DNA of 48,604 nucleotides from IMG/VR virus record IMGVR_UViG_3300050139_000043, positions 1-48,604 of that record; one strand, 5' to 3'. Source of the stretch: a virus. Shown here in pieces: positions 1-7,846 of this stretch; position 1 is the stretch's first letter; each line of letters opens with the position of its first letter. The notes beneath the pieces were generated by a model, which did no database searches, was not told the origin of the DNA, and worked only from the letters and a program-made list of their open reading frames with translations. The position numbers and the translations under genes were made by a program.

Positions 1-160
1 GCGGCCCCGGCCGTCTCGGAAACCGCTTCCCCGGCTCCCATGGCGGAATTTGCAAGGATTATGCGGGTCGTGACCGGAAAGCAAGCGGCCGGCACGCTGG
101 CAACCGAAACGGTCGCCGGGATCGCGCAAGCGCTCGGGATTACCGGGGTCAAGGACTTGG
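1..160. repeat. Terminal repeat, left copy
   Basis: Bases 1-160 match bases 48445-48604 with three mismatches (positions 4, 16 and 34). Bases 35-160 are identical. The reading frame of the gene that starts at 47908 runs through the overlap and stops at 207, so the two ends are one locus. Either the molecule is circular or circularly permuted (an assembly overlap), or it carries a short terminal redundancy. The first 19 bases also match 48334-48352 exactly, which hints at local repeat confusion. Confidence 0.9.
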
Positions 161-207
161 CCGCGCGTCCCGACCTGATCCCGGCTTTTGAAGCGCTGTT
201 GCCGTGA
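1..207 (+). CDS. C-terminal part of junction-spanning Pro/Ala-rich protein
   Basis: Frame 1 is open from base 1 and stops at 205-207. It is the end of the gene beginning at 47908. Joined through the terminal overlap the protein is about 247 aa. This part is a compact helical domain (about residues 195-247, containing FARIMRVVTGKQ and IAQALGITGVKDL). I do not recognise its function. The next gene starts at GTG 204 inside the stop codon (GTGA overlap), so the two are probably translationally coupled. Confidence 0.8.
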   Translation, partial: AAPAVSETASPAPMAEFARIMRVVTGKQAAGTLATETVAGIAQALGITGVKDLAARPDLIPAFEALLP

Positions 208-452
208 GCCGGGACGGGTTCATGCCGCCGCCGCCGCCGTCATTGGCGGACTTGCTCGCCGAGCTTGAAGCGCGGGAAGCGACGTTGCGCAGTTGCCAGC
301 AAGCCCGCGCCGAAGCCAGCCGCGCCGAGACGAACGCGGTCAATAGCCTGAACGCTTCGCAACGCGCCGTCGATGCCATGCTTGCCGGTATGCGATCGAA
401 AGCCCCGTCGGGTTCCGACTGGAACAGCCCGCGCGGGGAGCCGTGCGCGTGA
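204..452 (+). CDS. Small helical protein, unknown function
   Basis: An 82-residue protein beginning at GTG 204, which overlaps the upstream stop by 4 bases. After a poly-proline stretch, residues 13-60 are rich in Ala, Glu and Arg and probably form a helix or coiled coil ([20 protein letters not shown]). No family is recognised. Its position directly before the GapR-like gene suggests an early DNA-metabolism operon, but no function can be given. Confidence 0.7.
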   Translation: MSRDGFMPPPPPSLADLLAELEAREATLRSCQQARAEASRAETNAVNSLNASQRAVDAMLAGMRSKAPSGSDWNSPRGEPCA

Positions 453-736
453 CGGCACGCATGGCCCGCAACACGCCGCCCCCGCCGGCCGGTCGTAACC
501 AGCCGCGCGGGGACAACGATCAGCTTCGCGGCCTGATCGAACGGGTTGAACGGCTAGAGGAAGAAAAGAAAGGGATCGCGGACGATATCAAGGACGTTTG
601 GGCCGAAGCGAAGGCCATGGGATACGACGCCAAGATCGGCCGCCAGATTGTCCGCCTGCGGAAAATGAAGCCCGACGATCGCCGCGAAATGGAAGCGCTC
701 TTGGAAACCTACAAAGCCGCCTTGGGGATCGAATAA
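443..736 (+). CDS. GapR-like nucleoid protein (DUF2312)
   Basis: A 97-residue protein. From about residue 28 it carries the whole DUF2312/GapR signature: [20 protein letters not shown], then an Ala/Glu helix, [16 protein letters not shown], and a C-terminal [14 protein letters not shown]. In Alphaproteobacteria GapR binds AT-rich, overtwisted DNA ahead of replication and transcription forks and stimulates topoisomerases. A phage copy could remodel viral or host DNA topology; that is inference. GTG 443 is the longest start. GTG 449, which makes a GTGA overlap with the upstream stop, and ATG 461 are alternatives. The stop overlaps the next start (TAATG). Confidence 0.9.
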   Translation: MRVTARMARNTPPPPAGRNQPRGDNDQLRGLIERVERLEEEKKGIADDIKDVWAEAKAMGYDAKIGRQIVRLRKMKPDDRREMEALLETYKAALGIE

Positions 737-1869
737 TGACCGAAGCCGCCCACGCCTTTTTGCCGCCTTCCGGGGCCGACCGTTGGGGGCCGGGCCGTTG
801 CGCCGCGTCCCCGACCATGGAAGCCCACTATCCCGAAGACACGGAAAGCCCCGAAGCGCGCCAAGGCACGGCGGCCCATTTTTATGTTACCGAAGCCCTA
901 TCGGGTCGCACCGTGGGCAACGGGGACGTTGCGCCAAACGGCCATCCCGTCGACGCCGAAATGATCGACTGCGGATTTGACTTTTTGGCCGACGTTCAGG
1001 ACGTCGTCGGGAGCAATCCCGGCGGCGTCCTGAAAATCGAAAGCCGCGTCGTAATGACGACAACGGTTCACGCGCTCAATTGGGGCACGCCGGACGCCTA
1101 TTACTTGCACGCGGACAAGCGGGTTCTTTACCTTTGGGATTACAAATACGGGCACCGCTACGTCGACGCTTTCCGCAATTGGCAATGTATTGACTACGCG
1201 ATCGGCGTATTCGAAACGCACGGCATCCCCCGTGACCAATGGCATTTGTGGCGGATCGTGATCACGGTTGCGCAGCCGAGAAATTACCATCCCGACGGCC
1301 CCATGCGGGAATGGGCCTTGACCGGCGCGCAGCTTGAAGAACACGCGGTCCAGCTTCGCGCCGCCGCCGTGGCCGCGACGACGCCGGGCGCGCCCATGAC
1401 GACGGGCGACCATTGCCGAGACTGCAAGGCCCGGCACGCCTGCCCGGCGCTGCAAAAGGTCGCAATGGGCCTTGTCGACTTGTCGCTTGCGGGCCAGCCG
1501 GTCGACCTTCCCCCGGCCGCGCTCGGGCTGGAATTGCGGATCATTCGAATGGCAATGAAGCGTCTCGGCGCGCGGGCCGAAGGTCTAGAGGAACAAGCGA
1601 AGGCGCTGGCGTCGCGCGGGACTAGCGTTCCGTGGTGGCGTTCCGAATACAGCAACGGCCGGACGCGCTGGAACATGCCCGTCCCCGAAGTTATTGCGCT
1701 CGGGCAGGCATACGATCTTGATTTCGCCAAGCCGACGGCCATTACGCCAATTCAGGCGATCAAGCTCGGCTTTGACCGCGACCTGATCAAGCTGTTCAGC
1801 GAAACGCCAAGGGGTGCAATGGCCCTTGTCCCGTTTGACGAAACCGACATTGCCAAGAGGTTCGGATAA
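736..1869 (+). CDS. DUF2800 PD-(D/E)XK nuclease
   Basis: A 377-residue protein starting at ATG 736 (TAATG overlap). It looks like DUF2800, a RecB/Cas4-like nuclease family of phages. The early helix GTAAHFYVTEAL corresponds to the family's N-terminal region. GTPDAYY followed by YLWDYKYGH gives the catalytic Asp and Asp-x-Lys, and NWQCIDYAIG is the trailing Q-motif helix. A cysteine cluster near residue 230 (HCRDCKARHACPAL) resembles the C-terminal Fe-S or zinc site of Cas4/AddB enzymes. In other phages DUF2800, DUF2815 and a family A polymerase occur together, as here, pointing to replication or recombination. Confidence 0.85.
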   Translation: MTEAAHAFLPPSGADRWGPGRCAASPTMEAHYPEDTESPEARQGTAAHFYVTEALSGRTVGNGDVAPNGHPVDAEMIDCGFDFLADVQDVVGSNPGGVLKIESRVVMTTTVHALNWGTPDAYYLHADKRVLYLWDYKYGHRYVDAFRNWQCIDYAIGVFETHGIPRDQWHLWRIVITVAQPRNYHPDGPMREWALTGAQLEEHAVQLRAAAVAATTPGAPMTTGDHCRDCKARHACPALQKVAMGLVDLSLAGQPVDLPPAALGLELRIIRMAMKRLGARAEGLEEQAKALASRGTSVPWWRSEYSNGRTRWNMPVPEVIALGQAYDLDFAKPTAITPIQAIKLGFDRDLIKLFSETPRGAMALVPFDETDIAKRFG

Positions 1870-2090
1870 TGCCCACGCCCGCCATACGCGCGATCCTGCA
1901 ATGCGCCGCCGATAACCGCGAGCCGACCCCGGCCGAAATGCTGGACGCGCTCGCGGAAGGGGTGACGATCGTTGTCGGGCTCGCCGCCGACTGGACCCGC
2001 GCCGCCGACGCGCTGGAACGGATCGCCGAAGCCGTCCAGACGAACAAATACGGCGACGCCGAATTCCATATTTCACAAGGGAGCATCTAA
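1869..2090 (+). CDS. Small acidic helical protein
   Basis: A 73-residue protein starting at ATG 1869 with a TAATG overlap to the nuclease. It is one base short of touching the ssDNA-binding protein gene. It is rich in Ala, Glu and Asp, with a predicted long helix (WTRAADALERIAEAVQ). No family is recognised. The tight spacing makes it part of the nuclease, SSB and polymerase operon. Confidence 0.75.
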   Translation: MPTPAIRAILQCAADNREPTPAEMLDALAEGVTIVVGLAADWTRAADALERIAEAVQTNKYGDAEFHISQGSI

Positions 2091-3305
2091 ATGTCCAAGA
2101 CACGCGAAGCATTCACGACGCCAATCGGGCGACTTGTTCAAGGGGACGCTTTCGTTCCGCAGACGAAAGATCAGTCCGGCGCGCCGCGCGTCTTCAAGTC
2201 CGGCGAGAAAGTCGGCCAGCCGAACCCGCAATATTTCGTCGCGGTCGCTTTCCCCAAGGTCGACCCGCGCAATCCGGCGGTTGCCAACGCCGAATTTGGC
2301 GCGTTCTATGCGTTGCTTGATCGGGTCGCCCGCGCCGAATGGCCGGCGCTGTTCCCGAATCCGGCCGGGCCGTGCATCAACCCGATCTTTACCATGAAGG
2401 TCAAGGACGGCGATGGCGTCGACCGCAACGGCAAGCCGAACAGCGCGAAGGAAGGCTTCGCCGGCCATTGGATCGTGAGCTTCGCCAGCGCCTACGCGCC
2501 GAAGGTCGTCCGGCCCAAGGTGCTGAACCCGGTCAACCCCGACGATTGGGAAGTTATCCCCGATCAGACGCACCCGCACCCGAAGCGCGGCCACTATGTC
2601 CGCATTGCCGGATCGGCCACGGGCAACGACAGCCCGAACACGCCGGGGATTTACGTCAATCTGGACATGATCGAATGGGCCGGAACCGGCGTCGAAATCG
2701 TGTCCGGTCCCGACGCGGCGAGCGCCTTCGGTGGCGGGACGGCCGCGCTCCCGGCTGGCGCGGGCGCGTTGCCCGTCTATGGCGCGAGCCCGACGCAAGC
2801 GGCCTTCGCCGCTCCCGGTGGCGTCCCGGCGCTTCCCGGTGGCGGCCCGGCGCTTCCGGCCGCCGCCGCTCCCCCGCCGCCGCCGGTCGTCCCGGCTGGC
2901 CCGACCATGACCGCCAAGGCCGGCACGACGACATACGCCGATTTCGTGGCGCAAGGCTGGACCGATGCCTTGTTGATCGAACACGGCTACATGACCCCGG
3001 CGGCCCCTGCGGCTCCCGTGGTCCCGGCTGCGCCCGCGACCCCCGCCGCTCCCTATACCGGCTATATGGGGGTTCCCGGTGCGCAGCCGGGAGCGCCGGC
3101 CGTCCCTTTGGCCGGACCTGCGCCGGTTGCGGGCTCCCCCTCGCTCCCAAGTTTGCCCGGTGTTCCTTCGGCCCCTGTTGCGACGATATCCCCTACTAGC
3201 GGCCCGACCATGACCGCCAAGGCGGGCGGACAGACACGCGAGCAATTCATTGCCGGGGGCTGGACCGACGCGCTGTTGATCAGCGAAGGCTACATGACCG
3301 CTTGA
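2091..3305 (+). CDS. DUF2815 ssDNA-binding protein with duplicated C-terminal motif
   Basis: A 404-residue protein. Residues 1-205 match DUF2815, an OB-fold ssDNA-binding family (conserved NPQYFVAVAFPKVDP, PNTPGIYVNLDMIEW). Residues 206-404 are a long Ala/Pro/Gly-rich tail carrying two copies of a 32-33 residue motif (271-302 and 372-404). Each begins with PTMTAKAG and contains GWTDALLI followed by an aromatic-methionine end (GYMT). Usual family members are roughly half this length. I infer that the tail is a flexible, bivalent interaction arm, by analogy with the acidic tails of SSB and T7 gp2.5; the partner may be the polymerase or the PrimPol-helicase. Confidence 0.85.
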   Translation: MSKTREAFTTPIGRLVQGDAFVPQTKDQSGAPRVFKSGEKVGQPNPQYFVAVAFPKVDPRNPAVANAEFGAFYALLDRVARAEWPALFPNPAGPCINPIFTMKVKDGDGVDRNGKPNSAKEGFAGHWIVSFASAYAPKVVRPKVLNPVNPDDWEVIPDQTHPHPKRGHYVRIAGSATGNDSPNTPGIYVNLDMIEWAGTGVEIVSGPDAASAFGGGTAALPAGAGALPVYGASPTQAAFAAPGGVPALPGGGPALPAAAAPPPPPVVPAGPTMTAKAGTTTYADFVAQGWTDALLIEHGYMTPAAPAAPVVPAAPATPAAPYTGYMGVPGAQPGAPAVPLAGPAPVAGSPSLPSLPGVPSAPVATISPTSGPTMTAKAGGQTREQFIAGGWTDALLISEGYMTA

Positions 3306-3336
3306 CCTGATCACGACTAGGACGCCGGCCGGTAAT

Positions 3337-5694
3337 ATGACGATCCCCCCGCCGCCGGCTGGCGTCCACTTCCCGCACGTAACGGGCGACTTTGAAACGG
3401 CTTCCGAAGCCGGCTATTTTTGGGATGAAGGCAAACAGCGCTGGCATGGGCCGCCGGGGGCCGCGCAGAACAAAAAGGGCCTGAATGTTATCGGGGCCGC
3501 CGCCTACGCCGAGCATCCTACAACCCGCGTTTTGACTTTCTCGTATCAGCTTCCCGGCTGGCCTGCCCCGGTGCGGTGGCGGCCGGGCCAGCCTCTTTCG
3601 CTTGTCCAGCCTCTATTCGACTGGATCGCCGCCGGGGGCCGCTTCGAAGCTCACAACGTCATGTTTGAACGCCTGATATGGTGGCACGTATGCCGCCGTG
3701 ATCACGGCTGGCCCGAGCTTCCGCCCGCGCAGCTTTCTTGCAGCATGGCAACCGCCCGCGTGAACGCGCTCCCCGGTAAGCTCGCCGATCTTGGCGACGT
3801 GCTGAACCTTCACGTCCGCAAGAACAAGGACGGAAAGCGGTTGCTGGACCGCTATAGCGTGCCCCGGAAGCCGACGAAGGCCGATCCCCGGTTCTGGATA
3901 AGCCCCGACGATCCCGGCGAGGAACGGGACGCGGAAGGGCTCTATACCTACTGCGACGAAGACGTGTTGACCGAAATCGCCGCGTCCAGCGCCATGCCGC
4001 CCATGACGGCCGCCGAGCGCGAATTTTGGCTAGAGGATCAAGCGATAAATTGGCGCGGGCTGGCGATCGACCGCCAAGCCGTCCGCGATTGCATCGCCGT
4101 GCTGAACCAATGCCTTGCCCAATACGGCCGCGAAATGCGCGAGCTAACCGGCGGGATCGAAACGACGCAATTGGAACGGCTGAAAGGCTGGCTTGCTGCG
4201 CAGCACGTCTATTTGAACAGCCTTGACGCCGAGCATGTCGAAGACGCCTTGAAGCGGATCGTTCCGCACCCGCCCGGCGGGATCAACCCGGCGCGGCGGG
4301 TTCTAGAGCTTCGCGCGCTCACGGGCTCGGCGACGGTCAAGAAAGTGTTCGCCATGGAAAACATGGCGAGCGCCGACGATCGGCTTCGGAACCTGATCGT
4401 CCACCACGGGGCGCGCACGGGCCGCCCGACGGGCGAAGGGGCGCAACCCCTGAACATGGCGCGCAGCGGCCCCAAGCTGGCGACGTGCAAGCCGTGCGGC
4501 AAGCCCTACCGCCATGGGCATACCGCGTGCCCGTGGTGCGGCTCCCCGGCCGATCCCAAGGCGCATAAGACGTGGAAGCCGTCTATGGTCGACCATGTTC
4601 TAGAGATCATGGCGTTCCAGTCTCTAGAGCTTGTGGAATGGTATTTCGGCGACGCGCTCTTGTGCATCGCCGGTTGCTCGCGCGGGCTGTTCGTGGCCGG
4701 CGAAGACGCGGACCTGATCGCGAGCGACTATAGCGCGATCGAAGCCGTCGTGACCGCCGAGCTTGCCGGCGAGCAATGGCGGCGCGACACGTTCCACGCC
4801 AAGAAAGACATTTATCTTTCGTCGGCGTCCAAGATCACGGGAACGACGGTTGAAGAATATTTGGCCTACCTCGCCGCGCACGACGACAATCACCCCGACC
4901 GCCAAAAGATCGGCAAGGTTGCCGAGCTTGCGCTAGGCTTCGGCGGCTGGATTACGGCGTGGCGTCAATTCGACGATACGGACACGTTCAGCGACGCCGA
5001 AGTGAAAGAGCTTATCAAGGCTTGGCGGGCCGCGTCCCCGGCGATCGTCGAACTATGGGGCGGCCAATGGCGCGGGCCGCCGTGGAACGGCTACGCCGAG
5101 CGCTACGGGTTCGAAGGCGCGGCGATTGATGCCGTCCAGAACCCCGATCAGGATTTCCGCCCCATGTTGCGCGATTGGTCCGCCGGTTATGCCGGCGACT
5201 GGCGCAACGACACGCCCGACATTACGTTCCGGTTCGATAGCCGGCGCGATTGCCTCTTGATCACGCTGCCGAGCGGTCGCAAGCTCACGTATTGGGAGCC
5301 GCGCCTAGAGGCGTCGACCCGTGACTATGCGTCGCCGGGGGAGCTTTCGCTTTCCTATATGACGTGGAACAGCAACCCGAAATATGGCTATCTCGGTTGG
5401 GTTCGCATGTCGACCTATGGCGGCCGGCTCACGGAAAACATCGTTCAGGCAACCGCGCATTGCCTCTTGCGCTTCGCGATCCTTGGGCTTCGCGAAGCCG
5501 GGTTCCCGACCGTCTTGCACGTCTATGACGAAATCGTCGTTGAAGTGAAGCGGCGCGTCCCGTGTCCGCCCGGCGTGCGGGACGTCACGATCGCGCTTGT
5601 CGAAGCGATCATGTCCCGCGTCCCGGCATGGGCGAAGGGTTGGCCCGTCCGCGCCAGCGGGGGCTGGAGAGGAAAAAGGTATCGCAAGGGGTGA
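3337..5694 (+). CDS. Family A DNA polymerase with 3'-5' exonuclease
   Basis: A 785-residue replicative polymerase. The exonuclease part has Exo I (GDFETAS, residues 17-23), Exo II (EAHNVMFE, about 104-111, with Glu in place of the usual Asp) and Exo III (YCDED, about 206-210). Polymerase motifs are TGRPTGEGAQPLN (about 361), motif A DYSAIEAVV (about 463), motif B KIGKVAELALGFGG (about 524) and motif C LHVYDEIVVE (about 728, with Tyr where most family members have His). A four-cysteine zinc ribbon (CKPC and CPWC, about 384-401) interrupts the thumb/palm junction. It ends the rightward replication operon; a 50-bp palindrome begins at its last base. Confidence 0.93.
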   Translation: MTIPPPPAGVHFPHVTGDFETASEAGYFWDEGKQRWHGPPGAAQNKKGLNVIGAAAYAEHPTTRVLTFSYQLPGWPAPVRWRPGQPLSLVQPLFDWIAAGGRFEAHNVMFERLIWWHVCRRDHGWPELPPAQLSCSMATARVNALPGKLADLGDVLNLHVRKNKDGKRLLDRYSVPRKPTKADPRFWISPDDPGEERDAEGLYTYCDEDVLTEIAASSAMPPMTAAEREFWLEDQAINWRGLAIDRQAVRDCIAVLNQCLAQYGREMRELTGGIETTQLERLKGWLAAQHVYLNSLDAEHVEDALKRIVPHPPGGINPARRVLELRALTGSATVKKVFAMENMASADDRLRNLIVHHGARTGRPTGEGAQPLNMARSGPKLATCKPCGKPYRHGHTACPWCGSPADPKAHKTWKPSMVDHVLEIMAFQSLELVEWYFGDALLCIAGCSRGLFVAGEDADLIASDYSAIEAVVTAELAGEQWRRDTFHAKKDIYLSSASKITGTTVEEYLAYLAAHDDNHPDRQKIGKVAELALGFGGWITAWRQFDDTDTFSDAEVKELIKAWRAASPAIVELWGGQWRGPPWNGYAERYGFEGAAIDAVQNPDQDFRPMLRDWSAGYAGDWRNDTPDITFRFDSRRDCLLITLPSGRKLTYWEPRLEASTRDYASPGELSLSYMTWNSNPKYGYLGWVRMSTYGGRLTENIVQATAHCLLRFAILGLREAGFPTVLHVYDEIVVEVKRRVPCPPGVRDVTIALVEAIMSRVPAWAKGWPVRASGGWRGKRYRKG

Positions 5695-5743
5695 CATGCG
5701 CAAATAATGCTTGACCGCGCGGTCAAGCATTATTTGCGCATGT
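5694..5743. promoter_or_regulatory. 50-bp perfect palindrome containing the TTGAC-N6-GTCAA operator
   Basis: Left arm 5694-5718 and right arm 5719-5743 are exact reverse complements with no loop. The centre (5711-5726) is TTGACCGCGCGGTCAA, the most symmetric of six related sites in the genome. It starts at the last base of the polymerase stop codon. There is no good -10 hexamer at 17 bp on either strand and no T-tract, so neither a promoter nor a classical terminator is clear. It may act as operator, transcript-end hairpin or cruciform. Confidence 0.85.
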
Positions 5744-5749
5744 AACATG
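5739..5749. repeat. CATGTWACATG palindromic word, copy 1
   Basis: CATGTAACATG overlaps the right end of the 50-bp palindrome. The same 11-base near-palindrome occurs at 42476-42486 (over the PrimPol start codon) and at 35922-35932. No function is known. Confidence 0.6.
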
Positions 5750-5769
5750 CTTCCCCTAGGAGATACGCC

Positions 5770-6072
5770 ATGGCCTGCCAAAACTGCGGAGCGGATATAG
5801 TCGGGAAGAAAGCCTTTTGCGCTGCGGCGTGCCGTGAGGCGTTCCACAACCGCATGTCCAAGCGCGGCCGGGTCGCCATGCCGCTTGCGCTGGCATGGCG
5901 GGCGAAGCGCGGGAGCGGCCCGGTAGCTAAGGCGGCGTTCCAAGAGCTTTGCGCCTATCTGGACCATTGCAACGCCGAAGACAGGAAGGCCGGTCGCCCC
6001 GCCATGGTCGATCACGTCGAACATCGCGGCGACTGGAATGGCGGCGTCGGCTGGCGCGAGCGGGCCGCCTAG
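5770..6072 (+). CDS. Small zinc-ribbon protein
   Basis: A 100-residue protein with a Cys4 cluster at the N terminus (CQNCG, then FCAAAC, residues 3-20). This is a probable zinc ribbon, followed by a basic Arg/Lys helix and a His/Asp-rich segment (MVDHVEHRGDW). A ribosome site (AGGAGA) precedes ATG 5770. It may bind nucleic acid. The gene converges on the leftward late operon, and its TAG shares the four bases CTAG (6069-6072) with the opposing stop codon. Confidence 0.75.
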   Translation: MACQNCGADIVGKKAFCAAACREAFHNRMSKRGRVAMPLALAWRAKRGSGPVAKAAFQELCAYLDHCNAEDRKAGRPAMVDHVEHRGDWNGGVGWRERAA

Positions 6073-6257
6073 GCGATCATCGGGCCGCAGCGCCGCCGGA
6101 CGGCCCCCGGCAACAGCAACGCCACAAAGCCAGCCTGCGCGCTCACAATGTCGCCGGGCTGGCGCATGGCGACGAACCCGGCTTGGGCCGTGACGACTTC
6201 GCCCGATTCCGTGAGCGGGACGAACCCGGCGGTATCGGAAACGTCTAGCTCGGCCAT
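6069..6257 (-). CDS. Small tandem-repeat protein at the end of the late operon
   Basis: A 62-residue protein. Residues 8-55 are three tandem 16-residue repeats sharing AGFV followed by a PG or SGE turn and a hydrophobic pair (for example AQAGFVAMRQPGDIVS). It is the last gene of the leftward module, 3 bases after the presumed surface protein gene at 6261-7295, and probably an accessory virion or fibre-associated protein. No family is recognised. Confidence 0.65.
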   Translation of the reverse strand: MAELDVSDTAGFVPLTESGEVVTAQAGFVAMRQPGDIVSAQAGFVALLLPGAVRRRCGPMIA

Positions 6258-6260
6258 GGG

Positions 6261-7295
6261 CTAGGTCGCGCTCGCGAAGCCGAGTTGCCCCGCGTTGACG
6301 TCGCTTTGCGTCCACGCGGCCGACGTGTCGGGGTTCTGCGGATACTGCGCGCCGTTGCTGGCAAAGGTCACGGCTACCGCGCCAAGATCGGCCGAAACGT
6401 GATCGGTCGACGCCGGCCGGCAAATGCTCTGGATATTCTCGGGCGCGGTCCCGTCGTTCTTGCAGCGCAGCCAATTCCACCAGCCGGCGATAAGGTAGCC
6501 GTCGGGGACGGTAATGTCCGTCTGCGGATAGGTTTGGTTCAGGCCCGCCGTGAACGCTTGATTGACCGTCGTGTCGTTCGTCACTTGTTCGTTGACGTCC
6601 GTGTAAACCCCGGTCCAGCCGGTATCGCTCCCCGCGCCCGTCGGCCGGGTCGTGGCGACGTGCGCGCCGACGGTCGACCAGTCTTCGGTCATAAGCAATT
6701 CGGACCAGCAAATCGGCGCGGAATAAATGTTGCTGTTGAAGAACTGGACGCCGGCCGCGTTTGTGAGCCCGGCGGCCGTGAAGCCGATCGGCCCAATGTT
6801 CGCCACGTTGTTGAGCGCGAACAGGACGGTATGATTACCGCCCGCGTCGATATCCAGCTTGATATCCATCGCCGCGTAACCGGACCCGTAGCCGGGGAAC
6901 GGGACCGATACGCCGAGTTGCGTCCATGCCGGCGAGCCGCCCGAGCCCGAGTTATACCAAAGGGCGACCAAGGTGTTCGAACCGGGATCGGTGCCGACTT
7001 TCAGCCACGGGTGGCCGGCGGCGTCGACGACGTAAAGAAAATCGTTGTTTCCCCGCATTCCGTCCGAATAGCTGAACGTGCCGTGGAAATAGAACGAATG
7101 CCCGGCCGGGACTTCATAGGCCACAAGCAAGGGCGCGCTCGCCGGGTCGTAACAGTCGATCGCGGTGACGCCGTTCATAGCAAGCGCAACGTCCGCGTAA
7201 GCGTGGTTCCACCACGAATACGTGACTTCGTTCGCGCCCGGCGTGATTACGCGGACGCTGCAAAGCCGCCCGCCCGTGTATAGAACCTTCGCCAT
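6261..7295 (-). CDS. Putative virion surface or receptor-binding protein
   Basis: A 344-residue protein rich in Gly, Asn, Thr and aromatic residues with little charge, the composition of beta-rich phage appendage proteins. No Pfam-like motif is recognised. ATG 7295 is preceded by AGGGGGC. It lies downstream of the lysis genes at the end of the late operon, next to a small repeat protein, where phages often keep host-range genes. Assignment as a virion appendage is inference. Confidence 0.6.
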   Translation of the reverse strand: MAKVLYTGGRLCSVRVITPGANEVTYSWWNHAYADVALAMNGVTAIDCYDPASAPLLVAYEVPAGHSFYFHGTFSYSDGMRGNNDFLYVVDAAGHPWLKVGTDPGSNTLVALWYNSGSGGSPAWTQLGVSVPFPGYGSGYAAMDIKLDIDAGGNHTVLFALNNVANIGPIGFTAAGLTNAAGVQFFNSNIYSAPICWSELLMTEDWSTVGAHVATTRPTGAGSDTGWTGVYTDVNEQVTNDTTVNQAFTAGLNQTYPQTDITVPDGYLIAGWWNWLRCKNDGTAPENIQSICRPASTDHVSADLGAVAVTFASNGAQYPQNPDTSAAWTQSDVNAGQLGFASAT

Positions 7296-7304
7296 GTCTG
7301 CCCC

Positions 7305-7574
7305 CTATGGAATGGAAAGGTGATAGTCTTTCGCGTAGGCATTTACCAGCGTGCAACCCGCCGGCAATTTATGCCGCAGCGTGGATAGCTGCGCGCGAAG
7401 GCTGTTCGGCGTCTTGACGCCCACGGCCATAAGCTCGGCGACCGTCACAAATTCCGCCGATACCAGCCGCGCCAAGAGCTTCGCTTGCAGCTTCGCGAGC
7501 GGAAGCGTCCGCCCCGCGTGATAGACCGTCGGCGGCGTTTCGATATAAGCGAAGCGACCCCGAGCCGCGATCAT
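7305..7574 (-). CDS. Winged-helix DNA-binding domain protein
   Basis: An 89-residue protein starting at ATG 7574, inside the o-spanin stop (ATGA overlap). The layout resembles the OmpR-type Trans_reg_C winged helix: a short beta segment, LPLAKLQAKLLARLVSAEFV, a recognition-helix region PNSLRAQLSTLRHKLPAG, and a C-terminal hairpin ending in YHLSIP. There is no receiver domain. It is expressed with the lysis genes and could be a late regulator. The function is inferred from the fold only. Confidence 0.65.
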   Translation of the reverse strand: MIAARGRFAYIETPPTVYHAGRTLPLAKLQAKLLARLVSAEFVTVAELMAVGVKTPNSLRAQLSTLRHKLPAGCTLVNAYAKDYHLSIP

Positions 7575-7846
7575 TTCTTGGCCTTGGCGCGGTCCAGCGC
7601 GTGCGCGCGCCATGCGGCCACGCCGTCCATGCGATCCGCGCAGTCGTCGCGCTGGCGTCGGTTGTGCGCGGCTTCCGTGGCAAGCTGTTCGTTGGTCGCC
7701 GGGTCCGCGTTGGCGCGGTCGCACGGCTGGACAAGCGCCGCGTCGGGGACGTCGGCCGGGGCCGCGTCAAGGCTTGGCGTTGCGTAGTGCCCCGCGCACG
7801 CCGTTAGACTTGACGCCAGAACCAAGAGCGTGCAAATCCTACGCAT
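7571..7846 (-). CDS. Outer-membrane spanin subunit (Rz1-like lipoprotein)
   Basis: A 91-residue protein with a lipoprotein signal peptide: MRR, a hydrophobic core, then the lipobox LTAC (Cys17). A short soluble part rich in Ala, Asp and Pro follows. This is the o-spanin pattern: the lipoprotein pairs with the i-spanin to fuse inner and outer membranes at lysis. Its partner at 8312-8689 is normally adjacent or overlapping. Here an HNH gene on the other strand lies between them. The start codon CAT/ATG at 7844-7846 overlaps the HNH start at 7845. Confidence 0.75.
   Translation of the reverse strand: MRRICTLLVLASSLTACAGHYATPSLDAAPADVPDAALVQPCDRANADPATNEQLATEAAHNRRQRDDCADRMDGVAAWRAHALDRAKAKK

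Noticed and set aside
2073-3314. Long minus-strand open frame (413 codons) opposite the DUF2815 gene
   Set aside because: It is the complement of a GC-rich, Ala/Pro-rich gene. It is Arg/Gly-rich with no domain, and the plus-strand frame has a recognised family and proper couplings.
551-5312. Leu-Glu often written CTA GAG in the polymerase operon, suggesting avoidance of CTGGAG or CTCGAG
   Set aside because: The CTAGAG hexamer is not clearly above expectation for the base composition by my rough estimate, and CTGGAG does occur (about 5665). A full codon-pair count would be needed.
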